Source: Haliclona indistincta
Taxonomy: Eukaryota; Porifera; Demospongiae; Haplosclerida; Chalinidae
Assembly: GCA_964017065.1 (NCBI GenBank)
Contig: OZ024789.1
Span: forward strand, 5,956,191 to 6,020,190
DNA length: 64,000 nt
Direction: 5' to 3'
Part shown: in pieces, positions 1 to 10,697 of the stretch
Layout of the letters: every line of letters starts with the position of its first letter
Numbering within the stretch: position 1 is the first letter of the stretch
Translations under genes and position numbers: made by a program
The notes under the pieces: model-generated
Told to the model about the DNA's origin: nothing
The model's database searches: none
The model's input: only the letters and a program-made list of their open reading frames with translations

Positions 1-775
1 TTTTTGTTGTTGTTAGCATGCATCTTATTTTTGTTGGTGTTAGCATGCATCTCATTTTTGTTGTTGTTGTTAACATGCATCTTATTTTTGTTGTTGTTAG
101 CATGCATCTTATTTTTGTTCAGTGTTGCTGTTAGCATGCATCTTATTTTTGTTGTTAGCAAGCATCTTATTTTTGTTGTTGTTAGCAAGCATCTTATTTT
201 TGTTGTTGTTAACATGCATCTTATTTTTGTTGTTGTTAGCATGCATCTTATTTTTGTTCAGTGTTGCTGTTAGCATGCATCTTATTTTTGTTGTTAGCAA
301 GCATCTTATTTTTGTTGTTGTTAGCAAGCATCTTATTTTTGTTGTTGTTAACATGCATCTTATTTTTGTTGTTGTTAGCATGCATCTTATTTTTGTTCAC
401 TGTTGTTGTTAGCATACATCTTATTTTTGTTGTTGTTAACATGCATCTTATTTTTGTTGTTAGCATGCATCTTATTTTTGTTGTTGTTAGCATGCATCTT
501 ATTTTTGTTCAGTGTTGTTGTTAGCATGCATCTTATTTTTGTTGTTGTTAGCATACATCTTATTTTTGTTGTTGTTAACATGCATCTTATTTTTGTTGTT
601 GTTAGCATGCATCTTATTTTTGTTCAGTGTTGTTGTTAGCATGCATCTTATTTTTGTTGTTGTTAGCATGCACCTTATTTTTGTTGTTGTTAGCATGCAT
701 CTTATTTTTGTTGTTGTTGTTAGCATGCATCTTATTTTTGTTGTTGTTGTTAGCATGCATCTTAATTTTGTTGTT
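1..775. repeat. Minisatellite, about 27 bp unit with a higher-order period
   Basis: A unit of about 27 bp (core TTAGCATGCATCTTATTTTT followed by a variable number of GTT triplets) repeats without break. Units containing GTTCAGTGTT or GTTCACTGTT recur about every 125-140 bp, which gives a second, higher-order period. Variation is mainly in the number of GTT triplets and in a few point changes such as AGCAAGC or AGCATACATC. The array starts before the window. Long frames rich in Leu and Phe across it are by-products of the repeat and are not genes. Confidence 0.95.
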
Positions 776-1134
776 GCATCTTATTTTCTCTTTCTATGCA
801 ATATTTTTCTTTCCTTTTTTGTAGTTCTATGTTATAAATATTGTAACTATTATTTATTTTATTTTTTCCTACACCTGATTACTATCACTTTAATAATATT
901 TATTATAGTTTTGTGTTTTAACCTTGTCCAAAGGATTGTATCCGTGAGACATACCTTTGACAATTAATAATAATTTTTACTGAAAAAAAGAAAAACATTC
1001 ACTCGTCTAATCTACAATGTAAGCAGTGCAACGATCAATTTTAGTCAAGTATAACACAGTTGACTGTAACCCTAGTAACTAAAATGTAACACGACTACGT
1101 ACAAAGCACAATAGACCAAAACAGCAAATCATGT
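776..1134. other. AT-rich spacer
   Basis: AT-rich sequence between the minisatellite and the end of the capping protein gene. I see no coding exon. It would contain the 3' UTR and polyadenylation region of the minus-strand capping protein gene, but no single signal stands out. Confidence 0.5.
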
Positions 1135-4100
1135 CTATTGTGCTCCTTTCAATTCACTGCCGATCTTGTAAGCAGCTGCTTTGTTCCAGTCAAACTTTGT
1201 ACGAGTGATGGGCAACTGGCGACGAAGTGCCTTGAATGTGGTCTGACTCATTGTCTTGTAGTTCTCACCAAGAGCACTCTGCAAACAAAACAAGAGAATT
1301 GTCATACAAGCACTCTCTTTACAAATATCTACTGTATAGCAGAAAATTTTCTTAGAGCATTTCACGAATAATAGCTATTGCCCTATCTTTGTCAACAAAA
1401 AACAAGACATTCTATTTCTTATCAAGCCTTTTGGGGTTAAAAAGTTTAGAGAAAAAACTTTCTACTTATCTGGCATTCGAACTCAGACTCTCTAAGAAGT
1501 CTACGATGTTAGACCATCACACGCCTTATCACGCACCTACCATGTTATACCTTAAAACCAGTATTACTAGCGACCACTTAACTTAGCGTTTTGTGATTAA
1601 AGACATTTAGTGTGTACTTTTAGTTTTAGCTGTTATTTAATGAGATTCATGCTCATTAACAGTCATTATTACTGCGAAACCACAGCTATGTAGAATGAAT
1701 CTCATTACAATTAAATTTTGGTGGATCTAAATTTAGCGTTTATGACCTCACTTTCTAAAAATGCTAAATTAGTGGTTACTAATAATACTGGTATTAAGGT
1801 TCCTAATATATTTTAGACCAGGCCTTTAATCGAGACTGGGTTCTATTCAAAGAGGTACCTGATATTCATTCTCTCCCTTTTCAATTGCTTTCACGATTGC
1901 CTTAGCAGTGCCGTCTTCATCCTGCAAAGGAATAGAGCAATAAACATCGTACACGAACCAAACCAGTACTAACCGATGACTTGAATGAGTCAGTGATATC
2001 CTTGTGTGAAGACAGTTGAACATTACCATCTTCATAGTAGTGTACCTGCACAGTAGCAAAAGGAACGATAATATAGATCACACAATAACTTGAGAATAAT
2101 AACTAGTTTGTATAGGCATGGTAAAGTTAAAAAAACTTAAAACATTTGTAATCGTATTTCAAGTCATGCACAAATTGAGGTAGTAGTAAAAATTTTTTTG
2201 CGGAACAAGATTATAGTCAATAAACTGATAGTAGCACAAAGGTGTAGGGAAGAAAAAAACAATAATAATGTAACGAAATATTTCTTTTCGAAAATATACA
2301 CGGAGAGAGAGCAACCAGTGCCAGCACGAGGTCATATATATCATATCATAACATACAATAGTTATCATAGTTAATAGTTAATGGTTTATTAACAGTTCAG
2401 TCTGACGTTACACTCTCCCCCTCCTAGCTCTGTCCATAACGGGCTGGTTTGCGATTCCTAGTTCCCCGTCTCAGTCCTTTATTGGGGTCATTAACTGGAG
2501 ATTTAGTAGTGGACATATCTGATGCATGAACAGCAGTAGGAGATGATGATTGTGAAGATGAAACAGAAGCTGTTGGTGTCATTGCTGGGGATGTGGTGGT
2601 AGCATCTGTTGTTCTCGATTTCTGTAATTGTGAAGATGATTGTGGAGATGAAACAGAAGCTGTTGGTGTCATTGCTGGGGATGTGGTGGTAGCATCTGTT
2701 GTTCTCGATTTCTGTACATCTGCAGGGACCTTGTACCAATTAGGTACATTCTTCCCATTGTATCGCCAGAGCCTATTTCGATGTACCACCTTTGGTTTAG
2801 TATGTGGTCCCAGGCGAATGCGATACACTAAATCATTGATTTTCTTGGTAATCACATATGGTCCCTGCCATGAATGTCCCAGCTTTGGCGACAACCCTTT
2901 CTTCCGCTGAGGGTTGTACAGCCAGACAGCCATACTCTCTCGCAAGGTGGCACCATCAGGATATTGATTGTCATAATACAACTTCATTCGATCACTCTTG
3001 ATCTCTGTGTTGTCTGGCATACCTGTGTATTTCCTCTAAACTCTCCTGTAAATTCTGAACATACCCCGAGGTATATGAGAGTGATGGCGCTTCCTCTTGA
3101 GGCCTTCCAAATGCTAGATCAATAGGCAGTCGAATTTCCCGCCCAAATAACAATCTAGCTGGCGTATACCCGGTAGTATCATGAACCGCCGATCGGTAAG
3201 CCATGATCATGAGAGGTACTAGTGTGTCCAGTTGTGATGATTCTTATCAACAAACATGGACAGTTGGGCTTCAAGTGTTCGATTAAATCGTTCCACCATC
3301 CCATCCGATTCAGGATGCAAAGGTGTGGTTCGTGTCTTTTCTGCTCCTAAGAGTAAACACATCTCAGCGATGAGCGATGACTCAAAATTGCGTCCCTGAT
3401 CGGAATGGATGGTAACCGGCACACCAAACCGACTTACCACTTCTTTCACCAGGATTTCTGCTACAGTGCTAGCTTCATGGTTGGGCATAGGATGTACCTC
3501 TGGCCATTTAGAGAAATAGTCCATTATCACCAGTAAATATTTGTTCCCAGCTTCTGTTATGGGAAGTGGACCCAATACATCCACAGCTATACGTTCCATT
3601 GGTGCTCCAGCATGATGTTGTGCCATTCGAGCACGGAACCTCCTCGGAGGACCTTTACGAGATGCACATGCACAATTCGCAGGAGCGACACCAGTCTTCT
3701 ACATCTCTTCTGCACTTAGCCCAATAAAACCTTTCTCTCACCTTGTCTAATGTTTTGGCTGTACCAAAATGCCCTCCAGCTGGTGTATTGTGCAACGAAT
3801 GAAGAACACAAGTTCTCAACTGCTTAGGGAGAAACAATTGAAGTGTTCTGTATTCTCCTGATGGTGCTTCCCACTCTCGGTAGAGCAAGCCATCCTTTAC
3901 TCGAAGGCTATCCCACTGTGCCCAATATAACTTAGTCTCCTCACTATATTGTGACACCTTCTCTCTACCTGGACGAGTTTCACTTTCTTTTCGCCACTGT
4001 ATAATTGGACCGATCTCATCGTCCTCCTCTTGAGCTTGTAATATGTCTATATTGGACAATTGGATGGAGGAGTCTATAACTTGCTCAAGTCTTGTGGTTC

Positions 4101-7100
4101 CAACATAACCACTAGTCTCAGCGCATTTCTGCAACTTAACTGTTGCCTGAGCCTCTAATCGGTCACAATGTTTACAAACATTCAGGCATGGTCTGGATAG
4201 AGTGATAGAGTATCAGCATTATTGTGTAATTTACCTGCTCGATGTTGAACACGAAAGTCGTACTGCTGCAGTCGTTCCAACCATCTAGCAATCTGTCCCT
4301 CTGGGAATCTGAAGGAAAACAACCACTGTAGTGCAGCATGATCGGTTCGCAAAGTGAAACTACGGCCGTACAAATATGGATAGAAGTGTTTGACAGCTTT
4401 TACCACAGCTAATAACTCTCTTCTAGTGGTACAGTACTGACGTTCTGGTCTACTCAACACCTGACTGTAATATGCAATCACTCGCTCCTCTCCCATCTGC
4501 ACCTGGGACAACACTGCACCAACCCCATATCCGCTAGCATCTGTGTCGAGTACAAAATGGTCTTCTTGTGTTGGGTAACACAGGAGGGGAGCACTAATAA
4601 GTGCTTGTTTGAGTTGCTGGAATGCATTCTCAGCTTCCAGAGACCAAGTGAACACGCGAGTCCCACCTTCAGTACATTGGTATAGTGGACGGGCTATATC
4701 AGTAAATCGGTCAATAAAACGACGATAGAACAATCCCAGGAAACGTCGCACATCATTGACACTACCAGGGACGGGCCATTCCTGCACAGCCTTGACCTTA
4801 TCTGGGTCCATGGTGAGACCTGAGCTGCTAACAATATGCCCAAGAAACTTTACTTCTCTCCGGAACAGAGAGCACTTTTTAGGAGAAAGTTTCAAACCTG
4901 CCTTCATCAGTCGATCGAATACTGCTTCAAGGCTCTTAACGGCTGCATCAAAATCGGTACCAGGAACCAAAATGTCATCCAAGTACAAGAGACATACAGA
5001 CAACGGTAATCCTGCCAAAACCTGCTCCATCAATCTCTCAAATGTGGCAGGGGCATTACATAGCCCAAAGGGCATTACCTTAAATTGCCACAGGCCTCGT
5101 TGAGTGGAAAAGGCAGTTTTCTCTTTCGACTCCTCATCCAGTTCTATCTGCCAGTATCCACTGACTAGATCTAACGTAGAGAACCATTCGGCACCAGCCA
5201 ATGCTTCAAGAGTGTCGTCAATTCTGGGAAGTGGGTAAGAGTCTTTATGAGTCACTGAATTCAACTTGCGATAATCAATACAAAATCTTGTTCCACCTCC
5301 TTTCTTCTTCACTAGCACCACTGGAGAAGCCCATGGACTAGAAGATGGTTCAATGACTCCCTGATCTAACATGGCAGTAACTGCATGATTGTTGTGCTTC
5401 CTCTCTTACAGAGAATGGCAGACGACGTGGTTGTTGTCTAACAGGAATTGCTCCCTGAGTATCAATGTGATGTTTAACCAGGTCAGTTCTGCCCAGATCG
5501 TTTAGTCCTGAAGAGAATACACTAGCATACCTGCAAATAAAAGCAGATCGTGTAACTGGGTAGTTTGCGGGGGAGTCAGTCCTTCCGAACTCTTTTCAAA
5601 CAAAGATGTTAAATGCTCTGGGAGTTGGTCTCCACTTGCATCACCAATTTTTGATATGAGTACACTCTCCACTGGTTCACAAGCAGCCACAACTGTACCT
5701 CTTCGTAAATGACGAGCCTGGTCTGATAAATTCATTAATCTTACTGTTGCAATCGGTTCATCCAGGGTAACCAATGCTCTACCAACCAACAAATCTTGAA
5801 TTGCTGAGGCAGGATTAGATTCCAAAGGACCAACAATTGCCCACTTCACCTCTCCTTGCTTTAGTCCCTCTACTTTCGCAGGCACAACACTCTCAGAACG
5901 TGGAGGAAGAGTTACCCTGCTTTCTAAGATAGCTCGGTATGTCTGCAGTCTTTCCCCTGGCTTCTTACTACTATGCTTAAGCAAAGGCACCTCTTCCTCT
6001 CCGATAATCAACACTTGTTCTCGAAGATTCACCTGACAATCGTTGACTCTCAAATAATCCAAACCTAATATACAACAGTCCTGAATATCAGCGACCCAAA
6101 ATTCCTGAGGCAGCATGCGTGACCCAATGCTCACTTGCAATAATACCTTCCCTATTATTGGAGCTTGTTCTCCGGTCACAGTTCTGATAGCACTCCAAGG
6201 TATAGGCTGGACTTGATTACTACTGGCTTTAGGCAACACATCTGGACGCACAATGGATATATTGCTCCCAGTATCGACGGTCATATCAACACATACCCCA
6301 TCCAAAGTTTCAGCCACAAGGAGACTATCACTATTTGAAAAAATGGACCCGGTTTTGAACACGTCAATAGCTTCTGACAATGGAACCGTGGGTGTTTTTG
6401 ATGACATTACAGTAGAACAAGAGTGATTCATGGGGGATGATACAACGCTGTAAAGATGATGAGTGGATGATTTTTTTTCGGAATGAGGGTGGGTAGATGT
6501 AGATGCACTATAAGTGGAGGGTGAGGGTGAATAAGCAGCAGATGATGAAAATGATGACTGAATGCCGGAAAGTTCAACGGGATGAGATATGTTGTGAACT
6601 GGTGATACAATAACAGAACAACCATGATCTAATGACTTCTGAGGAGTGGTGACATGAGTTGCTGATGTAGGCTTGGTGACAGAATGAACAGATGGTCTAA
6701 AGACAGGGGCGGAGTGATTAAGTGGAACTGATTTGGGTGATTGAACTATGACAGGATGAGAATTGGTAACAGATGATGATTTAGATGATGAATGACTATG
6801 ATTGGTGTGTGCAGGTGCAAGATGAGTTTGAGCATGCAAAGGGGAAGGGGTGTATGGAAAAGAAGGAAACGGAAAACTGAAACGGACGACGGAAAATGGG
6901 CGTGGTCTCGCACTCAAGACCCCAAAAACTAAACCCAAGACCCTAAAACCTTCGCCGCTAACTGTGCAAAGTCGGGAGGGTATCCTAACCCGGGCCTTCG
7001 GCCCTTGGTAAGCCTAAGGATCGTCGGGAGGGTCGTCCTAACCCGGGCCTTCGGGTCTAGTCATAGATTTATGAGACTACGTAACCGGGATTGGAAACGG

Positions 7101-10088
7101 TGCATGTGCGTTGAAACACTCCGCGTCCGTTGCTAGGGTGGACTTGCAATATGGCTGTTAGCTGCGCAGCAACTGTCAAACGATAAACGCTTAAAGGAGA
7201 CTCCTGCACGCACAGCAGATGCTGTGCGAATTGGCTTCACACGTCAGAGATGCTTGTTTGTGAGCTGATAGAAGCTTGAGCGATTTTTCGTACTGTAACA
7301 GGCCTTTTTGCCTTGACACGAACGAGAAACCCGGTATTTCACAGGCACACTGAATGCTACAATCAAATGCATCGATGCTCCTAACCATTCAGTTGTATGG
7401 AACAATTGTTAAACTGCAAGGCTGTCTTGGCTCCCAGTTGCTTTGTATTGTCCAAAAAGGGATTCCCGTGAATCGACTAAAAACAGCTAAATTCTCTACT
7501 CTAGCGACAATTTTGTTCTACACAAATTGCTAATGCAGGCAAATACTAAACTACTTTATACAGCAGGCATTGGTTGACACTTAGAAACAACCAAGTAAAC
7601 CACCAGAAGCTTCAGTAACTCACAGGAGGGATCCCTGCCAACGCACTGTTTGTTTAGAAATAAAAAAACTGCACGCAAAAGAGGCTTTTAAAGCAATCTC
7701 GGTTTTAAGCTTTTTACCGTCACTGAGAAGAGACCGCATTGAGTCTGAAAAGCTGGTTGGATTTCTAGAAGCGCCTTGAGATTTCCAGCAAACGAGTCAC
7801 AAAGGCCAAAAATTAGCCCAAAAATCAGCTTTTTGGATCGGACACGGAGTGCTTCATGTGGTTTGTACGCGTTGCTATTGACATCAGACCGTCGTTTCCA
7901 ATCCCGGTTACGTAGTCTCATAAATCTATGGTCTAGTCTTGAGTGCGATACCACGCCCATTTTCCGTCGTCCGTTTCCGTTTCCGCCGTCCGTTTCAGTT
8001 TTCCGTTTCCTTCTTTTCCATACTCCCAAGGGGAAGGGGGGCAATCCAGGGGAGCTAAACAATCAGAATCACATTCATTTTTATTTATTTTTTTTTGAAG
8101 GGGCTGCAAAATTCCCAGCCGAGTTCTGCCCCGCGAACTCGGCTAAGAGTCGTTTCCCGAGTGGAAAGTGCCCTTTTGCAATGTTGGGCATTCTCGCTGT
8201 CTATGTCCCTTTTGATTGCATTCCCAGCAAACAATGTCTGATCTAACATTACCACGCCTTGGTGATCTAGATCTTTTACGTGTTTCAACCGTGAGAGTCT
8301 GAACGGCAGTTACTAACTCTTGCAGCAGACCAGACATATTCTGATCAGCAAATGATACCTGCTTAGCAGGCTTCCCAACAGGCTGTAATTGTACTTCTCG
8401 CACATTGCGCACCTTGTGTCTGCTAGCCATCTGGAATGATTCCAGTTCTAACGCTGTTTGTAGCGCATCACGGAGTGTCGAAGGTTTGCTTTGCAACATT
8501 CGCAATCTCATATCCTCGTCACACAATGAATCAACAAATTGATCTTTAGCTAGTACTTGTACCATTGACTCACTTGCTTCAGGATAGGCAAGGCGAACAA
8601 GGCGTTCTACATCTTCCGCCAAACCTGCAAGTGGCTCTTCTTTGTTACGGCTTCTCATCCTCAACCGGGTTCGAAAGAGGTCAATCTGGTTCTTTGTACC
8701 GAATCTAGACTCCAGAGCCGATTTAAGAGCTGCATAATCTTGTCTCTTGGCCACCGGCAAATTGGTCAACACAGTGGCTGCATCTTCCCGCAGGTTAACA
8801 GCAAGATGGGCCGCTTTCTCTTTGTCACTCCATCCATTCAGTTGAGCCAGCAACTCGAACTGTGTGTGATACACATCCCAAGGCATCTTGCCATCGAACG
8901 GGGATGGGCGTTGCCGAAGACGGCCAGCGTCGTGAGTCGGCGGCTCCGTCACGACTGGTGGAGGGCGTGATGGCTCGTGGCACTCGAGGGACACACCGGC
9001 GCCAGCGCGCGACAGATGCTCTGAGTCAGCCGGGGTCAGGGACGACAGTCGCAGCAGCTCTTCCTTGAGCTCGTGTTTTAGCGAGTCTTGCTGTTCTTCC
9101 CAGCGGCACTCAAACCGCACTGCGTCTTTCACCACCTTGGCCTCCAGAGACTCCAGCCGCCTGTTCACCGTAGTCTTGACAGACTCGAGGTTAGACTGAA
9201 CCGTGTTCATGAAGTTAACGGCCTCCTGCTGACGACGGGACAGCTCTTCTATGTTTCCCATTTGCTTTTCTAGCAGACTTTTTAAGCCGGTAGCTCTCTC
9301 CTGTTCTTCCTCAGCACGCCGTTCAACTTGTTGTTGAAGGGCATCCTGCTGCTGCTGGACTAGCTCTGTTAGTTTCTTCAACTGCTCTTCCATTCTGACC
9401 GTCGCAGCTCTCGTAACGGGCATAAAGTATCCCACCTCTGACACCAATGTAACGAAATATTTCTTTTCGAAAATATACACAGAGAGAGAGCAACCAGTGC
9501 CAGCACGAGGTCATATATATCATATCATAACATACAATAGTTATCATAGTTAATAGTTAATGGTTTATTAACAGTTCAGTCTGACGTTACAATAATAAAT
9601 AAAACCAAAAATAAGATAAGAGCAATACACAAGAAAAACAACAGAACCAAACAACGAAAACAAACAAAAAAGAAACACAAGAAATAAAAAAAAACTATCT
9701 AGCTAACATAAGATGAGGAGCAGAGTCAAGGTAACGCATGACATGGAACAAAATTATTATTAAGTATTAAATTTGTGGAATAAAATTGCATACAACACAA
9801 ACACGAATTGTTACAGTAGCTAGTGTCTGGTCACCTGAGCATTGACGACTGCCTTTAGCTCTCCAGAGCCTCCAGGTGAGAACACTGCCTCCCATTGTGA
9901 CCGCCAGCGACCATTCCTACACAACACACACAGAGAAAGTGACACACCCACACAACACAGAGTAACATAGCAACATACTATCTACAAATACAAGGTCATG
10001 TGACACACCAGAAATTTCTGGGGTTATATTTGTGGTCTTCTATACACGCTATCAACTTGATCTTGCTTCCCTCAGTACTACCATACAC
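1135..10088 (-). CDS. CAPZA: F-actin capping protein subunit alpha, C-terminal half (five exons)
   Basis: Capping protein alpha forms a heterodimer with the beta subunit and caps actin filament barbed ends in the cytoplasm. Five minus-strand exons with GT-AG borders and matching phases are visible: 10088-10009, 9916-9835, 2045-1974, 1921-1859 and 1278-1135 (stop TAG at 1137-1135). Together they encode 146 aa. Family signatures are [36 protein letters not shown] and the C-terminal [15 protein letters not shown], which forms the actin-binding tail. The family is normally about 286 aa, so the N-terminal half is missing. The first exon shown begins at a good acceptor (10090-10089), so earlier exons must exist, but none is recognisable before the opposing Kelch gene at 10.8 kb. 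The third intron (2046-9834) is swollen by a gypsy retrotransposon in the same orientation. Confidence 0.93.
1465..1549 (-). repeat. tRNA-like sequence, probably SINE head or tRNA relic
   Basis: Read on the minus strand this has a B-box-like GAGTTCGAATGCC preceded by a Leu/Ser-type layout (GATAAGGCG in the D-loop region and a possible long variable arm). The A box is poor and no clean acceptor stem forms. It lies in an intron of the capping protein gene. It could be a tRNA-derived SINE fragment; I do not call it a functional tRNA. Confidence 0.35.
2269..2412 (-). repeat. 3' LTR of gypsy element 1
   Basis: A 144 bp direct repeat of 9448-9591 with TG...CA ends and a 7 bp terminal inverted repeat (TGTAACG/CGTTACA). 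I see one clear difference from its partner (CACGG against CACAG near the middle), so the insertion is fairly young although the coding region is already broken. Confidence 0.92.
2424..3210 (-). pseudogene. Gypsy element 1: integrase C-terminal region and tail
   Basis: Two overlapping minus-strand frames (3210-2992 and 3020-2424) carry the end of integrase: the [20 protein letters not shown] segment typical of gypsy integrases, then [20 protein letters not shown], the GPY/F-type module. The frame change near 3000 shows a frameshift relative to one continuous pol. The tail is Ser/Thr-rich and contains a near-exact tandem duplication of about 87 bp (within about 2545-2720, core [20 protein letters not shown] twice). 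The frame ends in a basic [13 protein letters not shown] stretch. Confidence 0.85.
3219..4134 (-). pseudogene. Gypsy element 1: integrase zinc-binding and catalytic core
   Basis: Frame 4134-3655 holds the HHCC zinc-binding region ([20 protein letters not shown] ... CRSCELC). Frame 3626-3219 holds the catalytic core with the first Asp in [11 protein letters not shown], the second in IHSDQGRNF and the Glu in [11 protein letters not shown]. The two parts are in different frames, so integrase is broken between them (about 3626-3655). Integrase inserts the cDNA into chromosomal DNA; this copy should not make an intact enzyme. Confidence 0.88.
4182..5372 (-). CDS. Gypsy element 1: reverse transcriptase and RNase H
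   Basis: An open frame of about 396 codons. It starts in the RT fingers ([15 protein letters not shown]), continues through the palm with catalytic YLDD in [11 protein letters not shown], and reaches RNase H ([18 protein letters not shown], then [12 protein letters not shown] and LRTDHAAL). Gypsy elements usually have FLGLxxYYRRF after the RT core; here the segment reads [11 protein letters not shown], which looks two residues short. The frame breaks near 5390 from the protease frame and again before integrase, so it is part of a fragmented pol polyprotein. RT copies element RNA into DNA in cytoplasmic particles. Confidence 0.92.
   Translation of the reverse strand: MLDQGVIEPSSSPWASPVVLVKKKGGGTRFCIDYRKLNSVTHKDSYPLPRIDDTLEALAGAEWFSTLDLVSGYWQIELDEESKEKTAFSTQRGLWQFKVMPFGLCNAPATFERLMEQVLAGLPLSVCLLYLDDILVPGTDFDAAVKSLEAVFDRLMKAGLKLSPKKCSLFRREVKFLGHIVSSSGLTMDPDKVKAVQEWPVPGSVNDVRRFLGLFYRRFIDRFTDIARPLYQCTEGGTRVFTWSLEAENAFQQLKQALISAPLLCYPTQEDHFVLDTDASGYGVGAVLSQVQMGEERVIAYYSQVLSRPERQYCTTRRELLAVVKAVKHFYPYLYGRSFTLRTDHAALQWLFSFRFPEGQIARWLERLQQYDFRVQHRAGKLHNNADTLSLYPDHA
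5502..6838 (-). pseudogene. Gypsy element 1: aspartic protease segment of pol
   Basis: A minus-strand frame containing the retropepsin motif [12 protein letters not shown] (catalytic Asp-Thr-Gly) after a long Ser/Thr/His-rich low-complexity stretch. Further on are segments typical of the protease-RT linker of gypsy elements ([19 protein letters not shown]). The open frame extends upstream to 6938, but residues beyond about 6838 are translated from the inserted inverted-repeat element, so that start is not real. Retropepsin would cleave the Gag-Pol polyprotein; the copy is cut off from gag by the insertion at 6852-8023. Confidence 0.85.
6852..8023. mobile_element. Inverted-repeat DNA element inserted in gypsy element 1
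   Basis: The outer arms (6852-6923 and 7933-8023 in inverse) match closely and start GTATGGAAAAGAAGG. A second matching inner block (about 7063-7100 against 7886-7925, ATAGATTTATGAGACTACGT) is separated from the outer block in the left arm by about 140 bp. A 12 bp direct repeat, AAGGGGAAGGGG, flanks it at 6839-6850 and 8028-8039, consistent with a target duplication. The extra left-arm block (GTCGGGAGGGTATCC..., GGGCCTTCGG twice) recurs at 22965-23340. I see no transposase in the interior (7100-7880), so it is probably non-autonomous. Confidence 0.75.
8143..9423 (-). CDS. Gypsy element 1: Gag polyprotein
   Basis: About 426 codons from the ATG at 9423 ([15 protein letters not shown]); the upstream in-frame ATG at 9480 lies in the LTR and is less likely. 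Residues about 10-120 are Gln/Glu-rich and predicted coiled coil. The middle is capsid-like (TPFDG-like [17 protein letters not shown], then [19 protein letters not shown] and [20 protein letters not shown]). The end carries one CCHC zinc knuckle, [14 protein letters not shown], for binding element RNA. The frame ends in TAG soon after the knuckle; whether this is the natural gag end or a mutation cannot be told, because foreign DNA was inserted just downstream. Confidence 0.9.
   Translation of the reverse strand: MPVTRAATVRMEEQLKKLTELVQQQQDALQQQVERRAEEEQERATGLKSLLEKQMGNIEELSRRQQEAVNFMNTVQSNLESVKTTVNRRLESLEAKVVKDAVRFECRWEEQQDSLKHELKEELLRLSSLTPADSEHLSRAGAGVSLECHEPSRPPPVVTEPPTHDAGRLRQRPSPFDGKMPWDVYHTQFELLAQLNGWSDKEKAAHLAVNLREDAATVLTNLPVAKRQDYAALKSALESRFGTKNQIDLFRTRLRMRSRNKEEPLAGLAEDVERLVRLAYPEASESMVQVLAKDQFVDSLCDEDMRLRMLQSKPSTLRDALQTALELESFQMASRHKVRNVREVQLQPVGKPAKQVSFADQNMSGLLQELVTAVQTLTVETRKRSRSPRRGNVRSDIVCWECNQKGHRQRECPTLQKGTFHSGNDS
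9448..9591 (-). repeat. 5' LTR of gypsy element 1
   Basis: Partner of the repeat at 2269-2412. Next to its inner end (9447 downwards, minus strand) is TGGTGTCAGAGGTGGG, in the position and with the TGG start expected of a tRNA primer-binding site. The outer end is followed by ATAA, matching the sequence before the other LTR. Confidence 0.92.
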
Positions 10089-10157
10089 CTGCATCATGAT
10101 GACACAGCTCATAAGAACAGTTCAGATCACTCAAATACAAGTACAAATGCATAGGTG

Positions 10158-10295
10158 CCGTATAGCGGGAAATTTCACGGTAGAAAATTTTAGAGACTAT
10201 TTGCGAAAATTTTAACCGCAAATGTCTTGTTTTAGTTGACAAAGATGCAGGGCATGCGCAATAGCACTGATTCGCGAAAATTTCCCGCTATACGG
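10158..10295. repeat. Short MITE with CCGTATAGCGGGAAATTT ends
   Basis: A 138 bp element with terminal inverted repeats CCGTATAGCGGGAAATTT and AAATTTCCCGCTATACGG. Related, shorter or mutated copies occur at 10618-10697, 1334-1382 and 47816-47846, which shows a dispersed family. It lies between the capping protein exon and the first Kelch fragment. Confidence 0.8.
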
Positions 10296-10617
10296 TATAA
10301 GGTATAATTATTTTACACATGTATACGTGACAAAGAATGAGAAAATTAAATTTATGGATTTAATGGACAAAATTTAATACATGCAGACGTGTGGAACTCC
10401 TATAATCAGGGGAGTTGGGCTAGTGTCCTACAGTAATTAGGCTGATTAGAAAGCTGATGTGGGTTGCTTAACAAAGAATTCGGGGTCACATGTATTGTAC
10501 ACATTAACGTGGGTGTCCTCATTTTAGGATGTCGGGCAATAATTCTTGCCCTATGGACTACGCCGGACATCTCAGACAAAGCTCCAAATCTTCAAGAACA
10601 GTAGGTTGACAAATTAC

Positions 10618-10697
10618 CGTAAAGCGGGAAATTTTCGCGAATGCGCGAGATAGAGCATTTCGCGAATAATATTTTCGCGAATCAGCGCTATTGCCCT
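10618..10697. repeat. Partial copy of the CCGTATAGCGGG MITE
   Basis: Begins ACCGTAAAGCGGGAAATTTT and continues with GCGAATAATATTTTCGCGAA and CTATTGCCCTC, matching the interior of the family also seen at 1334-1382. The far inverted repeat is missing. It ends exactly where similarity to the Kelch-GTPase-Death upstream block begins. Confidence 0.65.

Larger units (their letters stand above)
2269..9591 (-). mobile_element. Ty3/gypsy LTR retrotransposon, decayed, in CAPZA intron
   Basis: This is a complete element by ends: two 144 bp LTRs (9448-9591 is the 5' LTR, 2269-2412 the 3' LTR) beginning TGTAACG and ending CGTTACA. ATAA flanks both sides as a likely 4 bp target duplication, although the AAT-rich site makes the exact boundary ambiguous. 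Gag, protease, reverse transcriptase, RNase H and integrase occur in gypsy order. The pol frame is broken in several places, and a separate inverted-repeat element has inserted between gag and protease. The element sits in the sense orientation inside a capping protein alpha intron. Confidence 0.93.

Noticed and set aside
4..967. Overlapping frames of Leu/Phe/His-rich peptides on both strands
   Set aside because: They are translations of the minisatellite, repeat with its period and lack any start or family signal.
1465..1549. Functional tRNA gene on the minus strand
   Set aside because: The B box is imperfect, the A box is weak and the acceptor stem does not pair; kept only as a tRNA-like relic.
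6838..6938. Start of the gypsy protease frame at 6938
   Set aside because: Those codons are read from the inserted inverted-repeat element, not from the retrotransposon.
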